From contig JBKPCD010000187.1 of NCBI GenBank assembly GCA_046727175.1, forward strand, positions 1 through 30,768: 30,768 bases of DNA, written 5' to 3'. The number at the start of each line of letters is the position of its first letter. Position 1 is the stretch's first letter. This document shows positions 16,056 through 22,823 of this stretch, piece by piece. This stretch comes from JBKPCD01 sp046727175 (lineage in GTDB: Bacteria > Acidobacteriota > Vicinamibacteria > Vicinamibacterales > 2-12-FULL-66-21). The position numbers and the translations under genes were made by a program. The notes beneath the pieces were generated by a model. The model was given only the letters and a program-made list of their open reading frames with translations. It did not search any database and had not been told where the DNA came from.

Positions 16056-18689
16056 GTGGCGCGACGAACCTTTTTACGTGACTGGTTACTGCCGCCGCTG
16101 ATGGTTGTCGTCAGCACCGGTGTGAACGCTCCGGTTCTCGTGAAGGCATCGACCGGCTCCGCAGTCGCAGCTCCAGTCCTCGGCAGACAGGCCGCATTCA
16201 CGCACATCAGCGTTGCGGACGGGTTGTCTGATCAACGCGTTCAGGCGCTTGCGCAGGATCGCGCCGGCTTCATGTGGTTCGGTACGAACAACGGGCTCAA
16301 CCGCTACGACGGCTACAGCGTGGTCGCGTATCGCAACGACCCGTCCGACCCGCACAGCATCAGTGGCAATTTCATCGAGGACATCTACTTAGACCGCAAC
16401 GGCACGCTGTGGATTGGTACGCGGTCCGGCCTGAACGCCTTCGATCGCCGTACTGAGCGCTTCACGCGGTACCGCCACGATCCAGCCAATCCGCGCAGCC
16501 TGAGCAGCAATGTCGTGATGGCAATCCACGAAGATCGATCGGGGGCCCTGTGGCTCGGGACGACGGCGGGACTCAACCGTTTCGACCGCAGCACCGGCAC
16601 GTTCACCGCATATCGCCACGACCCGGCGAACCCGCGCAGCCTGAGTGAGGACACCGTCCGAGCAATCGCGGAGGATCGATCAGGAACTTTGTGGATCGGC
16701 ACGATGGGCGGGGTGAACCGTCTCGCCAGCGCCACCGGCACCTTCACCATCTATCGCCACGACCCCGCGGATCCGCGCAGCCTGAGTCACGATATCGTCT
16801 GGGATGTGCTCGCAGATCGCGCCGGAACCCTGTGGGTGGGGACCGATGGCGGTGGATTGAACCGCTTCGATCCGGCGACTGCGAGCTTCATTCACTACCG
16901 CCACGACGACGGCGATCCCCACAGTCTGGGGCACGATCGCATCGATTGCCTCTTTGAAGACATTTCCGGCGCGCTCTGGATCGGTACCTTCGGCGGAGGC
17001 GTGAGCGTTCTCGACACCACCCGACAAATCTTCGAGACATACCGACGCGATTGGACCCTCGCCACCAACTTGAGCCATGACTATGTCGCAGAGATCATGG
17101 CCGATCGGTCCGGCCTGATCTGGATCGGAACGCACGGCAACGGTGTGGATGTCCACGATCCGCGGCCGCAGGCCTTTACGATCTACCAGCACGACCCACG
17201 GATCCCCGAAACCCTCGCCAGCAATAATGTGTCGGCCGTGTCCGAGGACAGGGACGGCGTTCTCTGGATCGGCACGCAGGATCGCGGCCTCGATCGTTTC
17301 GATCCGAGGAGTGGAGAAGTGGCCCACTACCCCTCCGACCCGACGAACCCGCGACGTCTGGGCCACGGGTGGGTTTCGGCACTGCAGCACGACCCAAAGA
17401 ACGGCGCGCTGTGGATCGGCACCTATGGTGGCGGCGTCTATCGTCTCGATCCGGTCACCGGCCGCTTCACCCCGTATCGGCACGATCCGGCCGACCCGCG
17501 CAGCCTGAGCCACGACGCCGTCGCCGACCTCCACATGGACCACTCCGGACTTCTCTGGATCGGCACGCGAGGCGGTGGTCTCAATCGGTTCGATCCAACA
17601 GCCGGCACGTTTTCCGTCTATCGCCACGACCCGACGAACCCCAGGAGCTTGAGCAACGATTGGGCGTCTGCCATTGCCGAAGCTCCAGACGGCACTCTTT
17701 GGATCGGCACGCTCGGCAGTGGCCTGAATCGCCTGGACCCGGCCACCGGCATGATCAGTCACTACCAGCATGATTCACAGGACCCGACCAGCCTCGGTGA
17801 CGACAACATCTGGACGCTTCACGTGGATCGATCCGGCGTGCTCTGGGTAGGTACTGTTGGTGGCGGACTCGACAGCTTCGATCCGCATCGCAGTATCTTT
17901 ACCCACTATCGCGAACGCGACGGCCTTGCGAGCGATCGAATTGTGTCAATCCTCGAGGACGGTCAACCTGGTGATCGGACGGCGGGGGATCTCTGGATCA
18001 GCACCGGTCGCGGGCTGTCGAAGCTCGACCGCGAGCGCAAGACGTTTCATGTCTACGGAACATCCCAAGGACTGCCGCTCACGGAGTTCAACCGGGGTGG
18101 TTACACGACGGCGCGCGGTGAGCTGCTGATGACCAGTATCCATTGGCTCATCGCGTTCAATCCAAACGCGGTGCCGGAGGACCGGGCTGCCGCGCCGGTG
18201 GTATTCACGAATTTCCTGCTGGCGAACAAGCCGGTTCCGGTCGGCGAGAGATCGCCGCTGCATCAGACGATCGACCAGACGGACTCGATCGCGCTCACCT
18301 ACGCCGATCGCGTGATCTCCTTGGAGTTCGCGGCTTTGAACTACCGGGCGGCGCGTCAGACTCGTTATCGCTACAAGCTGGAGGGCTTCGACGACGACTG
18401 GATCGAGATCGATAGCACGAAACGGTTGGTGACCTACACGAATCTGGCGCCCAGCAGGTACGTGTTTCGCGTCGCGTCCGCCAACGCGGATGGCGTATGG
18501 AATCCGGCCGGCCGCGCGATCGCGCTGATCATCACGCCGCCGTGGTGGACGACCTGGTGGTTCCGCGGACTCGCGTTCGCACTCGTCAGCAACCGTTCGT
18601 TCCTCCCCCTGGCCGACCGTTCCTCTCCGCGATGTGCGGACGGATCGGTCTGCCTGAACGACAGTTGTGAGGAGGACGGCAGCCAGTAA
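16056..18689 (+). CDS. Two-component-type propeller sensor, truncated after the membrane segment (kinase half missing)
   Basis: An exported sensor of 877 residues: hydrophobic N-terminus (WLLPPLMVVVSTGVNAPVL), then 13 recognisable propeller repeats centred on W(I/L/V)GT-x-GGLNRFDP, about 47 residues each, then a Y_Y_Y domain (about 740-825; YRYKLEGFDDDWIE, YTNLAPSRYVFRVASANADG) and the start of a membrane segment at PPWWTTWWFRGLAFALV. In this family that segment leads into a cytoplasmic kinase or DNA-binding output. Here it is followed by about 33 unrelated residues (from SNRSFLPLADRSS) and a stop. The tail is antisense to a signal-peptide-like ORF on the minus strand, so the gene appears cut by a rearrangement near 18587. 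A remaining role as a periplasmic sensing subunit for the adjacent kinase is possible but unproved. Start GTG 16056 lacks a clear ribosome binding site. Confidence 0.8.
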   Translation: MARRTFLRDWLLPPLMVVVSTGVNAPVLVKASTGSAVAAPVLGRQAAFTHISVADGLSDQRVQALAQDRAGFMWFGTNNGLNRYDGYSVVAYRNDPSDPHSISGNFIEDIYLDRNGTLWIGTRSGLNAFDRRTERFTRYRHDPANPRSLSSNVVMAIHEDRSGALWLGTTAGLNRFDRSTGTFTAYRHDPANPRSLSEDTVRAIAEDRSGTLWIGTMGGVNRLASATGTFTIYRHDPADPRSLSHDIVWDVLADRAGTLWVGTDGGGLNRFDPATASFIHYRHDDGDPHSLGHDRIDCLFEDISGALWIGTFGGGVSVLDTTRQIFETYRRDWTLATNLSHDYVAEIMADRSGLIWIGTHGNGVDVHDPRPQAFTIYQHDPRIPETLASNNVSAVSEDRDGVLWIGTQDRGLDRFDPRSGEVAHYPSDPTNPRRLGHGWVSALQHDPKNGALWIGTYGGGVYRLDPVTGRFTPYRHDPADPRSLSHDAVADLHMDHSGLLWIGTRGGGLNRFDPTAGTFSVYRHDPTNPRSLSNDWASAIAEAPDGTLWIGTLGSGLNRLDPATGMISHYQHDSQDPTSLGDDNIWTLHVDRSGVLWVGTVGGGLDSFDPHRSIFTHYRERDGLASDRIVSILEDGQPGDRTAGDLWISTGRGLSKLDRERKTFHVYGTSQGLPLTEFNRGGYTTARGELLMTSIHWLIAFNPNAVPEDRAAAPVVFTNFLLANKPVPVGERSPLHQTIDQTDSIALTYADRVISLEFAALNYRAARQTRYRYKLEGFDDDWIEIDSTKRLVTYTNLAPSRYVFRVASANADGVWNPAGRAIALIITPPWWTTWWFRGLAFALVSNRSFLPLADRSSPRCADGSVCLNDSCEEDGSQ
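16410..17880 (+). repeat. Intragenic tandem repeat of the propeller blades (141-147 bp period)
   Basis: The TGG codon of each WIGT-type motif recurs at 16410, 16551, 16692, 16833, 16977 and onward to about 17846, at 141-147-base steps. The linker coding YRHDP-(A/T)-(N/D)-PRSLS is close to identical at nucleotide level in several copies (for example 16600-16645, 16750-16790, 17475-17510). Such similarity invites slippage, blade gain or loss, and assembly collapse. Confidence 0.85.
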
Positions 18690-18725
18690 AGCCGCGCACG
18701 TCCCCGAACGTCTATTCAACCTCAT
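18588..18725 (-). pseudogene. 5' fragment of a secreted-protein gene (signal peptide only)
   Basis: On the minus strand GGAGAGGAG stands three bases before ATG 18725-18723. The ORF begins MRLNRRSGTC and continues as a textbook signal peptide (hydrophobic core ALLAAVLLTTVV, cleavage after VQA), then about 20 residues (DRSVRTSRRGTVGQGEERT) before the sequence becomes the antisense of the propeller gene. I read it as the beginning of a gene whose body was lost at the same junction that truncated the sensor. A chance ORF cannot be excluded, but ribosome binding site, start and signal peptide together are hard to get by chance. Confidence 0.42.
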
Positions 18726-18773
18726 GACTCCTCTCCGTTGGTTCTCCGTGTCTTCAATTCCTCATAGGGCGCG
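18690..18773. other. Short spacer with CTCCGT-type simple repeat
   Basis: The spacer between the truncated sensor and the DUF2092 gene contains CTCCTCTCCGT, then TGGTTCTCCGTGTCTTC, resembling the ACGGAG/CTCCGTG simple repeats scattered through intergenic DNA of many GC-rich bacteria. It overlaps the start of the minus-strand fragment at 18725. Confidence 0.4.
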
Positions 18774-19595
18774 TCACTTCGAGGCCGCAGCGCCCATGGC
18801 CTTTGCCGGATCCGCCTTCAGCTCCGTCTTGGGGATACGCTCGACCACTGGGATCAGCTCATAGCCTTGCGGCACATTGGCGACGAACTGAGAATCCTGC
18901 GGTTGTGTCTTGAGGTTCCAGTTGCTGAACACCAGTTGAGAGACGGGCTTTCCGGGCTCCTCCTTGTACGTGATTTGAATCTGGCATGGGAGCGTCGGTT
19001 CCGCACTCGTCATCGAGAGCGTGAAGTCGACAGCCTTCATCGAGTACGATACCTCCTCGCAGGACGTCCCTTCGACGGTCGTCCGCCTGACCCAACCACC
19101 CTTCGCCTGTTTATCGGCGAAGGAATCGTACGGAGAGCTGTAGAGGAAGTCTGCGGCCGCAACCCGCAGGTCGTACCGCTCACTCACGAGATCGAGCGTT
19201 TCATCCAGTGTTGCTGGCGCCTCGATCGTCGCGTAGACCTTCTGCGTATCACCCACGATCGTGACGGTCTTGCCGTCGTACGTGGCCTTGATATTCCGAT
19301 TATCAGAGCCGGTCGTGTGCGACCACAGACGATCAGGACGCCGCACGATGACCTCGCGCGTCAGCGTGTAGGGCTCCTTCTGACCGTTCCGGCGCACGCG
19401 CTCGTGCGACTCTGCGACGGTGAATGACAGCGCTGGTGCGGCCTTCAACGTGTCGCTCATCTTGCGCAGCAGCTCGTCTCCTCGAGCCGCGGCTTCCTCC
19501 GGCGTGCTTGGGTCACGCTGACGCGAGCACGCCGCGAGCGTCACGAGCGCGGCGAACGCCACAAACCGGCGCGCGGTGCCGCTGACCATGATCAT
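18774..19595 (-). CDS. DUF2092-family lipoprotein (LolA/LppX-like fold predicted)
   Basis: The protein has 273 residues. The N-terminus is a lipoprotein signal (ARRFVAFAALVTLAAC, lipobox LAAC, so the mature end is Cys in CSRQRDPS). The mature part follows the DUF2092 pattern: an initial helix (ELLRKMSDTLKAAPALSF), then strands with REVIVRRPDRLWSHT, ATYDGKTVTIVG, DETLDLVSERYDLRVAAADFLYS and a late VANVPQGYELIPV. The fold resembles LolA/LppX half-barrels that hold lipids, so carriage of a hydrophobic ligand in the periplasm is a reasonable guess but only that. ATG 19595 has GGAAGGGAG directly upstream; ATG 19589 is an alternative. The repeat array at 19752-19815 lies 160-220 bases upstream of the start, where an activator would bind. 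Confidence 0.78.
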   Translation of the reverse strand: MIMVSGTARRFVAFAALVTLAACSRQRDPSTPEEAAARGDELLRKMSDTLKAAPALSFTVAESHERVRRNGQKEPYTLTREVIVRRPDRLWSHTTGSDNRNIKATYDGKTVTIVGDTQKVYATIEAPATLDETLDLVSERYDLRVAAADFLYSSPYDSFADKQAKGGWVRRTTVEGTSCEEVSYSMKAVDFTLSMTSAEPTLPCQIQITYKEEPGKPVSQLVFSNWNLKTQPQDSQFVANVPQGYELIPVVERIPKTELKADPAKAMGAAASK

Positions 19596-19655
19596 GGCTC
19601 CCTTCCTTTCTCCACGGCTCGCTCAACTCACGGGCTTGATCCGTGCTTCTTTCGA

Positions 19656-19710
19656 CCGCTTCAGCGTCAGTGTGCCGCCGCCCGATTTTTCTTCGAGGGT
19701 GCTGAAGCGG
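19656..19710. repeat. 10-bp inverted repeat upstream of the DUF2092 gene
   Basis: CCGCTTCAGC (19656-19665) and GCTGAAGCGG (19701-19710) are a perfect inverted pair separated by 35 bases, in the leader or promoter region of the minus-strand DUF2092 gene. It could be an mRNA stem or a looping operator; nothing else identifies it. Confidence 0.45.
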
Positions 19711-19751
19711 CCGCCCGGGTCGAAGCCTAGAAGAACGCGTGCGCCTCGGGA

Positions 19752-19815
19752 AGCGGAAGACTACGTTCGGGGCACGGGAGAAGTACGTGTCGCCGCAGAA
19801 AAAAATACGGGGCCG
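19752..19815 (-). promoter_or_regulatory. Repeat array A: three TAC-core units about 22 bp apart
   Basis: On the plus strand the units are GGAAGACTACGT, GGAGAAGTACGT and AAAAATACGG, with TACG at 19762, 19784 and 19806, exactly 22 bases apart. Read on the minus strand they are ACGTAGTCTTCC, ACGTACTTCTCC and CCGTATTTTT. The middle one contains TACTTCT, which fits the NarL-type heptamer TACYYMT. A second copy with the same order and spacing is at 22513-22575. Two helical turns between units puts all three on one face of the DNA, as expected for an activator binding site. The regulator is not known. Confidence 0.55.
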
Positions 19816-19838
19816 AACGGTTCAGTTGAAGCAGATCC

Positions 19839-20645
19839 TCATTTGCGGACCGGCGAAGGGACGCGGTACGCGCTGGCCAGCGTCTGCAAGGGCTCGCCCG
19901 CGTTCGTCCAGGTCGCTGCCGACGCCGGGAGCCGATGGCTGTCGATGAACGTCTGCAGCTTCGTGGCGCCGGCCAGCACTCGTTCGGCTTCACCGGTGCT
20001 CGGCTTGCCGTCTTTGACCCGATCGCGAAGGACCTTCGCATCCTTCGACAGCTGATCCGCCTCGCCGACGACGGCCTGCCGCGCCGGTTTGTCCATCGCC
20101 GCGTCCTTCTTCAACTCGTTGTCGAGTGACTTCTTCAGTCGATCGGCGGTGCTCGCGACTTCGCCGATCGCCGCCGCGAGCTCGCGATCGCCGATGCGGC
20201 GGACGGTCGCGTTTTCCGCGAGCGGAAAGTCGGCGCCATACGCGATGGCTAGCGCTTTCAAATCGGTTTCGAGCCGGTTCCACTCGCTCTCGCCTCGCGT
20301 ACCTGCGGGCTGTTGACGGAAGAAGCGATGGATGGCCGAAGCCTGCTGCAGCAGCGCGCCTGCTTCGGCGCTCGCCGCGTAGTCCGGCTTCAGACGCTCC
20401 TCCAGGCGGTCGATGTTCTCCTGGAAGTCGTTGAGGTAATCGCCGACATTCACCTCACCCGCTGGCCCGCGGACGATGCTGTGTTTCAATTTACCGTCGA
20501 GCGCATCGTCGAAACGGTCGCGGCCCTGTTCGATGCGCGCGACGAGCGCCTTGACGTCGCGGTCCGTAAGCCGATCGGCAGCGAGGACGACTGAGGAGCC
20601 GCAGAGCGTCAGAATGCTGAGCAACAATCCTGTGCGTCTCATCAT
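19839..20645 (-). CDS. Secreted, mostly helical protein of unknown function
   Basis: A 268-residue protein with a signal peptide (RTGLLLSILTLCGSSVVLA, cleavage before ADRLTD). The mature part is rich in Lys/Glu/Asp/Ala heptads (VKALVARIEQGRDRF, ENIDRLEERL, TADRLKKSLDNELKK, ADQLSKDAKVLRDRVKDG) and should form long helices or coiled coil. Its C-terminus includes a TFIDSHRLPASAATWTNAGE segment. I do not recognise a named domain. Start ATG 20645 (or 20642) is preceded by GTGAGG. It belongs with the neighbouring exported proteins (DUF2092, DUF2780) in a minus-strand envelope cluster. Confidence 0.72.
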   Translation of the reverse strand: MMRRTGLLLSILTLCGSSVVLAADRLTDRDVKALVARIEQGRDRFDDALDGKLKHSIVRGPAGEVNVGDYLNDFQENIDRLEERLKPDYAASAEAGALLQQASAIHRFFRQQPAGTRGESEWNRLETDLKALAIAYGADFPLAENATVRRIGDRELAAAIGEVASTADRLKKSLDNELKKDAAMDKPARQAVVGEADQLSKDAKVLRDRVKDGKPSTGEAERVLAGATKLQTFIDSHRLPASAATWTNAGEPLQTLASAYRVPSPVRK

Positions 20646-20764
20646 CCGGACCTCACATTAGAATCGCTGCCGGAATGGGCCTGCACGCCGATCGGCCTCG
20701 TCCCAGAAGCACGGCTCGCGCGCGCCCGCGGAAACGACCTCGTCTCATTGCCGGCCCACCTGAG

Positions 20765-21200
20765 TCATCGAGCCGTCGAGGCATCGAAGACCACCTGGTC
20801 GTACCGCCACAGCTTCTCGAACAACGTCCGCGCGCAGGGCCATACGCCGTCGGAGCGCACCCGATCGACGATCTCCACAATGCTGCGGCGTCCGTCGATG
20901 GCGTCGAACATCCGCTTCTCCTCCGCACCGACGGCAAGAATCAGATCGGGACTCGGATGACTTCTGTTCAACAGCACCGCCGCCGCGCCTGCGGGAAGAC
21001 GTTCCTGGACGCAGAGGGTCGTGGGCAGCCGGAGCGGGACGTAGCGCCGACAGCGCTCGTCGTCGAAGCGAATCTTCGCGCCTTCGCTCGCATCGGCTCG
21101 ACGGACGATGACGCTGTGGCACGTCATCGTGCCTCGCCACAGTTCCGCCGCGGCGTACTGCTCGCGCTCGGGGAGGGCGGCCAGACGGCTTGCATGCGGG
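20765..21200 (-). pseudogene. C-terminal fragment of an unrecognised gene, joined to a sulfatase fragment
   Basis: A frame on the minus strand stays open from the junction near 21200 to TGA at 20765. It reads as a coherent protein end: TPHASRLAALPEREQYAAAE, then CHSVIVRRAD, FDDERCRRYVPLRLP, VLLNRSHPSPDLILAV, KRMFDAIDGRRSIVEIVDRV and finally TLFEKLWRYDQVVFDAS. The FDAIDGRRSIVEI part resembles the end of PqqD-like winged-helix domains. There is no start codon near the junction; the internal ATG 21127 is unlikely to be real. The frame differs from that of the adjoining sulfatase, so these are two different genes brought together. Confidence 0.55.
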
Positions 21201-21596
21201 GTACAGATTGCCGAAGAACTCGTCGAAGCCGTGCGCGGTGGGCAGGAACTCGTCGCGGTCGCCGAGATGATTCTTGCCGAACTGGCCGCACACGTAGCCG
21301 AGCGGCTTCAGCACGTCGGCTATCGTCGGGTCGTCTGGTTGGAGCCCGAGGTTCGCTCCTGGAAGGCCGACCTTGGTGAGCCCGGTGCGGATCGGCGATT
21401 GGCCGGTGATGAAAGCCGCGCGCCCCGCGGTGCAACTCTGCTGGCCGTACCAGTCCGTGAACATCGCGCCTTCCCTGGCGATGCGATCGATGTTCGGCGT
21501 CCGGTACCCCATGACGCCGTGGTTGTAGGCGCTGACATTGAACCAGCCAATGTCGTCTCCCCAGATGATCAGGATGTTGGGTTTGCTTGTCGCCAT
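21201..21596 (-). pseudogene. Arylsulfatase, N-terminal third only
   Basis: ATG 21596 with AAAGGAG upstream opens a typical type I sulfatase: metal ligands Asp14-Asp15 in IWGDDIGW, the formylglycine site CTAGR with Cys55 in SCTAGRAAFITGQ, KVGLPG, and GQFGKNHLGDRDEFLPTAHG to FFGNLY at residue 132. Family members are about 500 residues long and continue with the rest of the alpha/beta domain. Here similarity stops abruptly at 21201. The frame itself runs on to 20745 as meaningless Arg-rich sequence. The missing part contains the remaining catalytic residues, so no activity is expected. The good ribosome binding site suggests the break is fairly recent. Confidence 0.78.
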
Positions 21597-21639
21597 AGTT
21601 GCACTGCTCCTTTAGTAATCACGGCGTTGCACGCTCGGT

Positions 21640-22164
21640 TCATTTCAAGACACCGGCGAGCAGACTGCCGACGTTCGCTCCGCCCGACTTCGTCACGAAG
21701 TTCGTCAGGACGGGTACAGCCTTGCTCACCATGTCAGGCTTGAGCCCGAGCTTCGAGAACGCTGTGGCCGCGCTCGCAAGTCCGCTCGCAGACCCCGCCA
21801 TCTTCGACATCGCACCGGAAGTGCCGGTGGCAGCCGCCGCCGGCGCCGCTTTGAGAAGCGCGTCGATGCCGGGGACAGCGGAGGCAACCTGCGAAAACTC
21901 CTCGGGCTTGAGACGGGATTTCGCCACGCCGAACAGCGCTCCGGCAGCGCCCGCGGCCTGTTCAGGGGTTGCATCGATCTCTTTCGCGAGCGTGTTGACA
22001 AGCTCCGGACTCGCCTTGGCCGCTGCCGAGGCCTCCGGAGTCGGGGCCGGAGGCTTCTGGCTGGCCTCCTGTGCCGCTTGAAGCGCGTGCGCCCGTGCGC
22101 TCGGAGTGGACCCCATGCTCAGAACGACGCCGCACACAATCGCGAGACAACTTTGCTGTGTCAT
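21640..22164 (-). CDS. DUF2780-like exported protein
   Basis: A 174-residue protein starting at ATG 22164, chosen because GAGGAGGT stands five bases upstream and the product then begins with a signal peptide (SCLAIVCGVVLSMGSTPSARA). After a Pro/Ala-rich linker comes the DUF2780-type core: LVNTLAKEIDATPEQAAGAAGALFGVAKSRL in pieces, then KPEEFSQVASAVPGIDALL and a Gly/Ala-rich part ending VTKSGGANVGSLLAGVL. The family is small, exported and uncharacterised. An open frame upstream to 22431 is spurious. Repeat array B lies 350-410 bases upstream of this start. Confidence 0.75.
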   Translation of the reverse strand: MTQQSCLAIVCGVVLSMGSTPSARAHALQAAQEASQKPPAPTPEASAAAKASPELVNTLAKEIDATPEQAAGAAGALFGVAKSRLKPEEFSQVASAVPGIDALLKAAPAAAATGTSGAMSKMAGSASGLASAATAFSKLGLKPDMVSKAVPVLTNFVTKSGGANVGSLLAGVLK

Positions 22165-22375
22165 TGGTGACCTCCTCGATCGCTGATCACTGGGTTTTTG
22201 GTGGAACGTGCGCCTGCTCACCACGCCGATTCCTCTGCGAATGCTTCTGTCGAACCAACTGGCCGTCGCAGCACCTCTCTCGTTTCGTTCATCGCGCCTT
22301 CGAATGTGTGTCGGTTGTCGATGCGATGAAACTATCCTCCAAGATCGCTTGAGACCGATATCTGACGGTTTGTAG

Positions 22376-22397
22376 GGCGGGGCTTTCAAGCCCCGCC
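22376..22397. repeat. Dispersed GGCGGGGCTT hairpin
   Basis: GGCGGGGCTT (22376-22385) and AAGCCCCGCC (22388-22397) form a perfect 10-bp stem with a two-base gap, so the actual loop must open a little more. It could end transcription weakly, but with no T-run it looks more like a REP-type palindromic repeat. Confidence 0.6.
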
Positions 22398-22512
22398 TGC
22401 GCGGCGCGGTAATGAAGACCGTACTCCACAAACCATTCGCTCCTCAACTGAACTCCGGTGTTAGCGCGCGGCGCACTCGGGGGGAAGTTAAAACAGGACC
22501 GGCGTCCAGGGG

Positions 22513-22575
22513 AGCGGAAGACTACGTCCGGATCGAGGGGAGAAGTACGGGTGTGCCCGGGAAAAAGTACGGTGT
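22513..22575 (-). promoter_or_regulatory. Repeat array B: second copy of the TAC-core array
   Basis: Units on the plus strand are GGAAGACTACGT, GGAGAAGTACGG and GAAAAAGTACGG, with TAC at 22523, 22545 and 22568 (22- and 23-base steps). Order, orientation and the surrounding bases (GAGCGGAAGACTACGT at the left, GTCCGAAC at the right) match array A, while sequences outside are unrelated. The minus-strand gene it could control is DUF2780, as array A precedes the minus-strand DUF2092 gene. The plus-strand beta-barrel gene (start 22824) is the alternative target. Confidence 0.55.
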
Positions 22576-22823
22576 CCGAACCGCCACGGCTCAGGTGCAG
22601 GCAAGACCGTGCTCGCCCGCCGCGAGGGGCTTCAGTCGGAGCAGGAATCGCACCAGAGATATGGCCATCGAAGTCAACCCGCACGCTTCCAGGCGTAATC
22701 GGTCCGGAGTATTTGGCCCCCTGATCATTCAACCGGCTGACCCAGGCGTCGCGAGCATGCGCGGGCAGCTGATTGAATCGGATATGCTCGACTTCGTCAC
22801 GCTGAGGACGCTGCTGCCGAGAC

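Larger units (their letters stand above)
22165..22823. other. Divergent intergenic region with hairpin repeat and array B
   Basis: This 659-base spacer lies between DUF2780 (-) and the beta-barrel gene (+). It holds a strong GC hairpin (22376-22397) of a type seen as dispersed repeats, then repeat array B (22513-22575). Long open frames on the plus strand here (from 22412 and 22458) have no recognisable start context or protein character and are rejected as genes. I could not place a convincing promoter by eye. Confidence 0.55.

Noticed and set aside
17946..18587. Continuation of the signal-peptide ORF through the propeller gene on the minus strand
   Set aside because: Beyond 18587 it is exact antisense of conserved propeller/Y_Y_Y coding sequence, so only the first part can be a gene remnant.
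19640..19700. Sigma-54 promoter (GGCAC...GC) upstream of the DUF2092 gene on the minus strand
   Set aside because: The spacing of the -24 and -12 elements is one base off and the -12 element is poor.
20675..21743. Plus-strand open frames opposite the sulfatase fragments
   Set aside because: They mirror coding sequence on the minus strand and show no domain or start signal.
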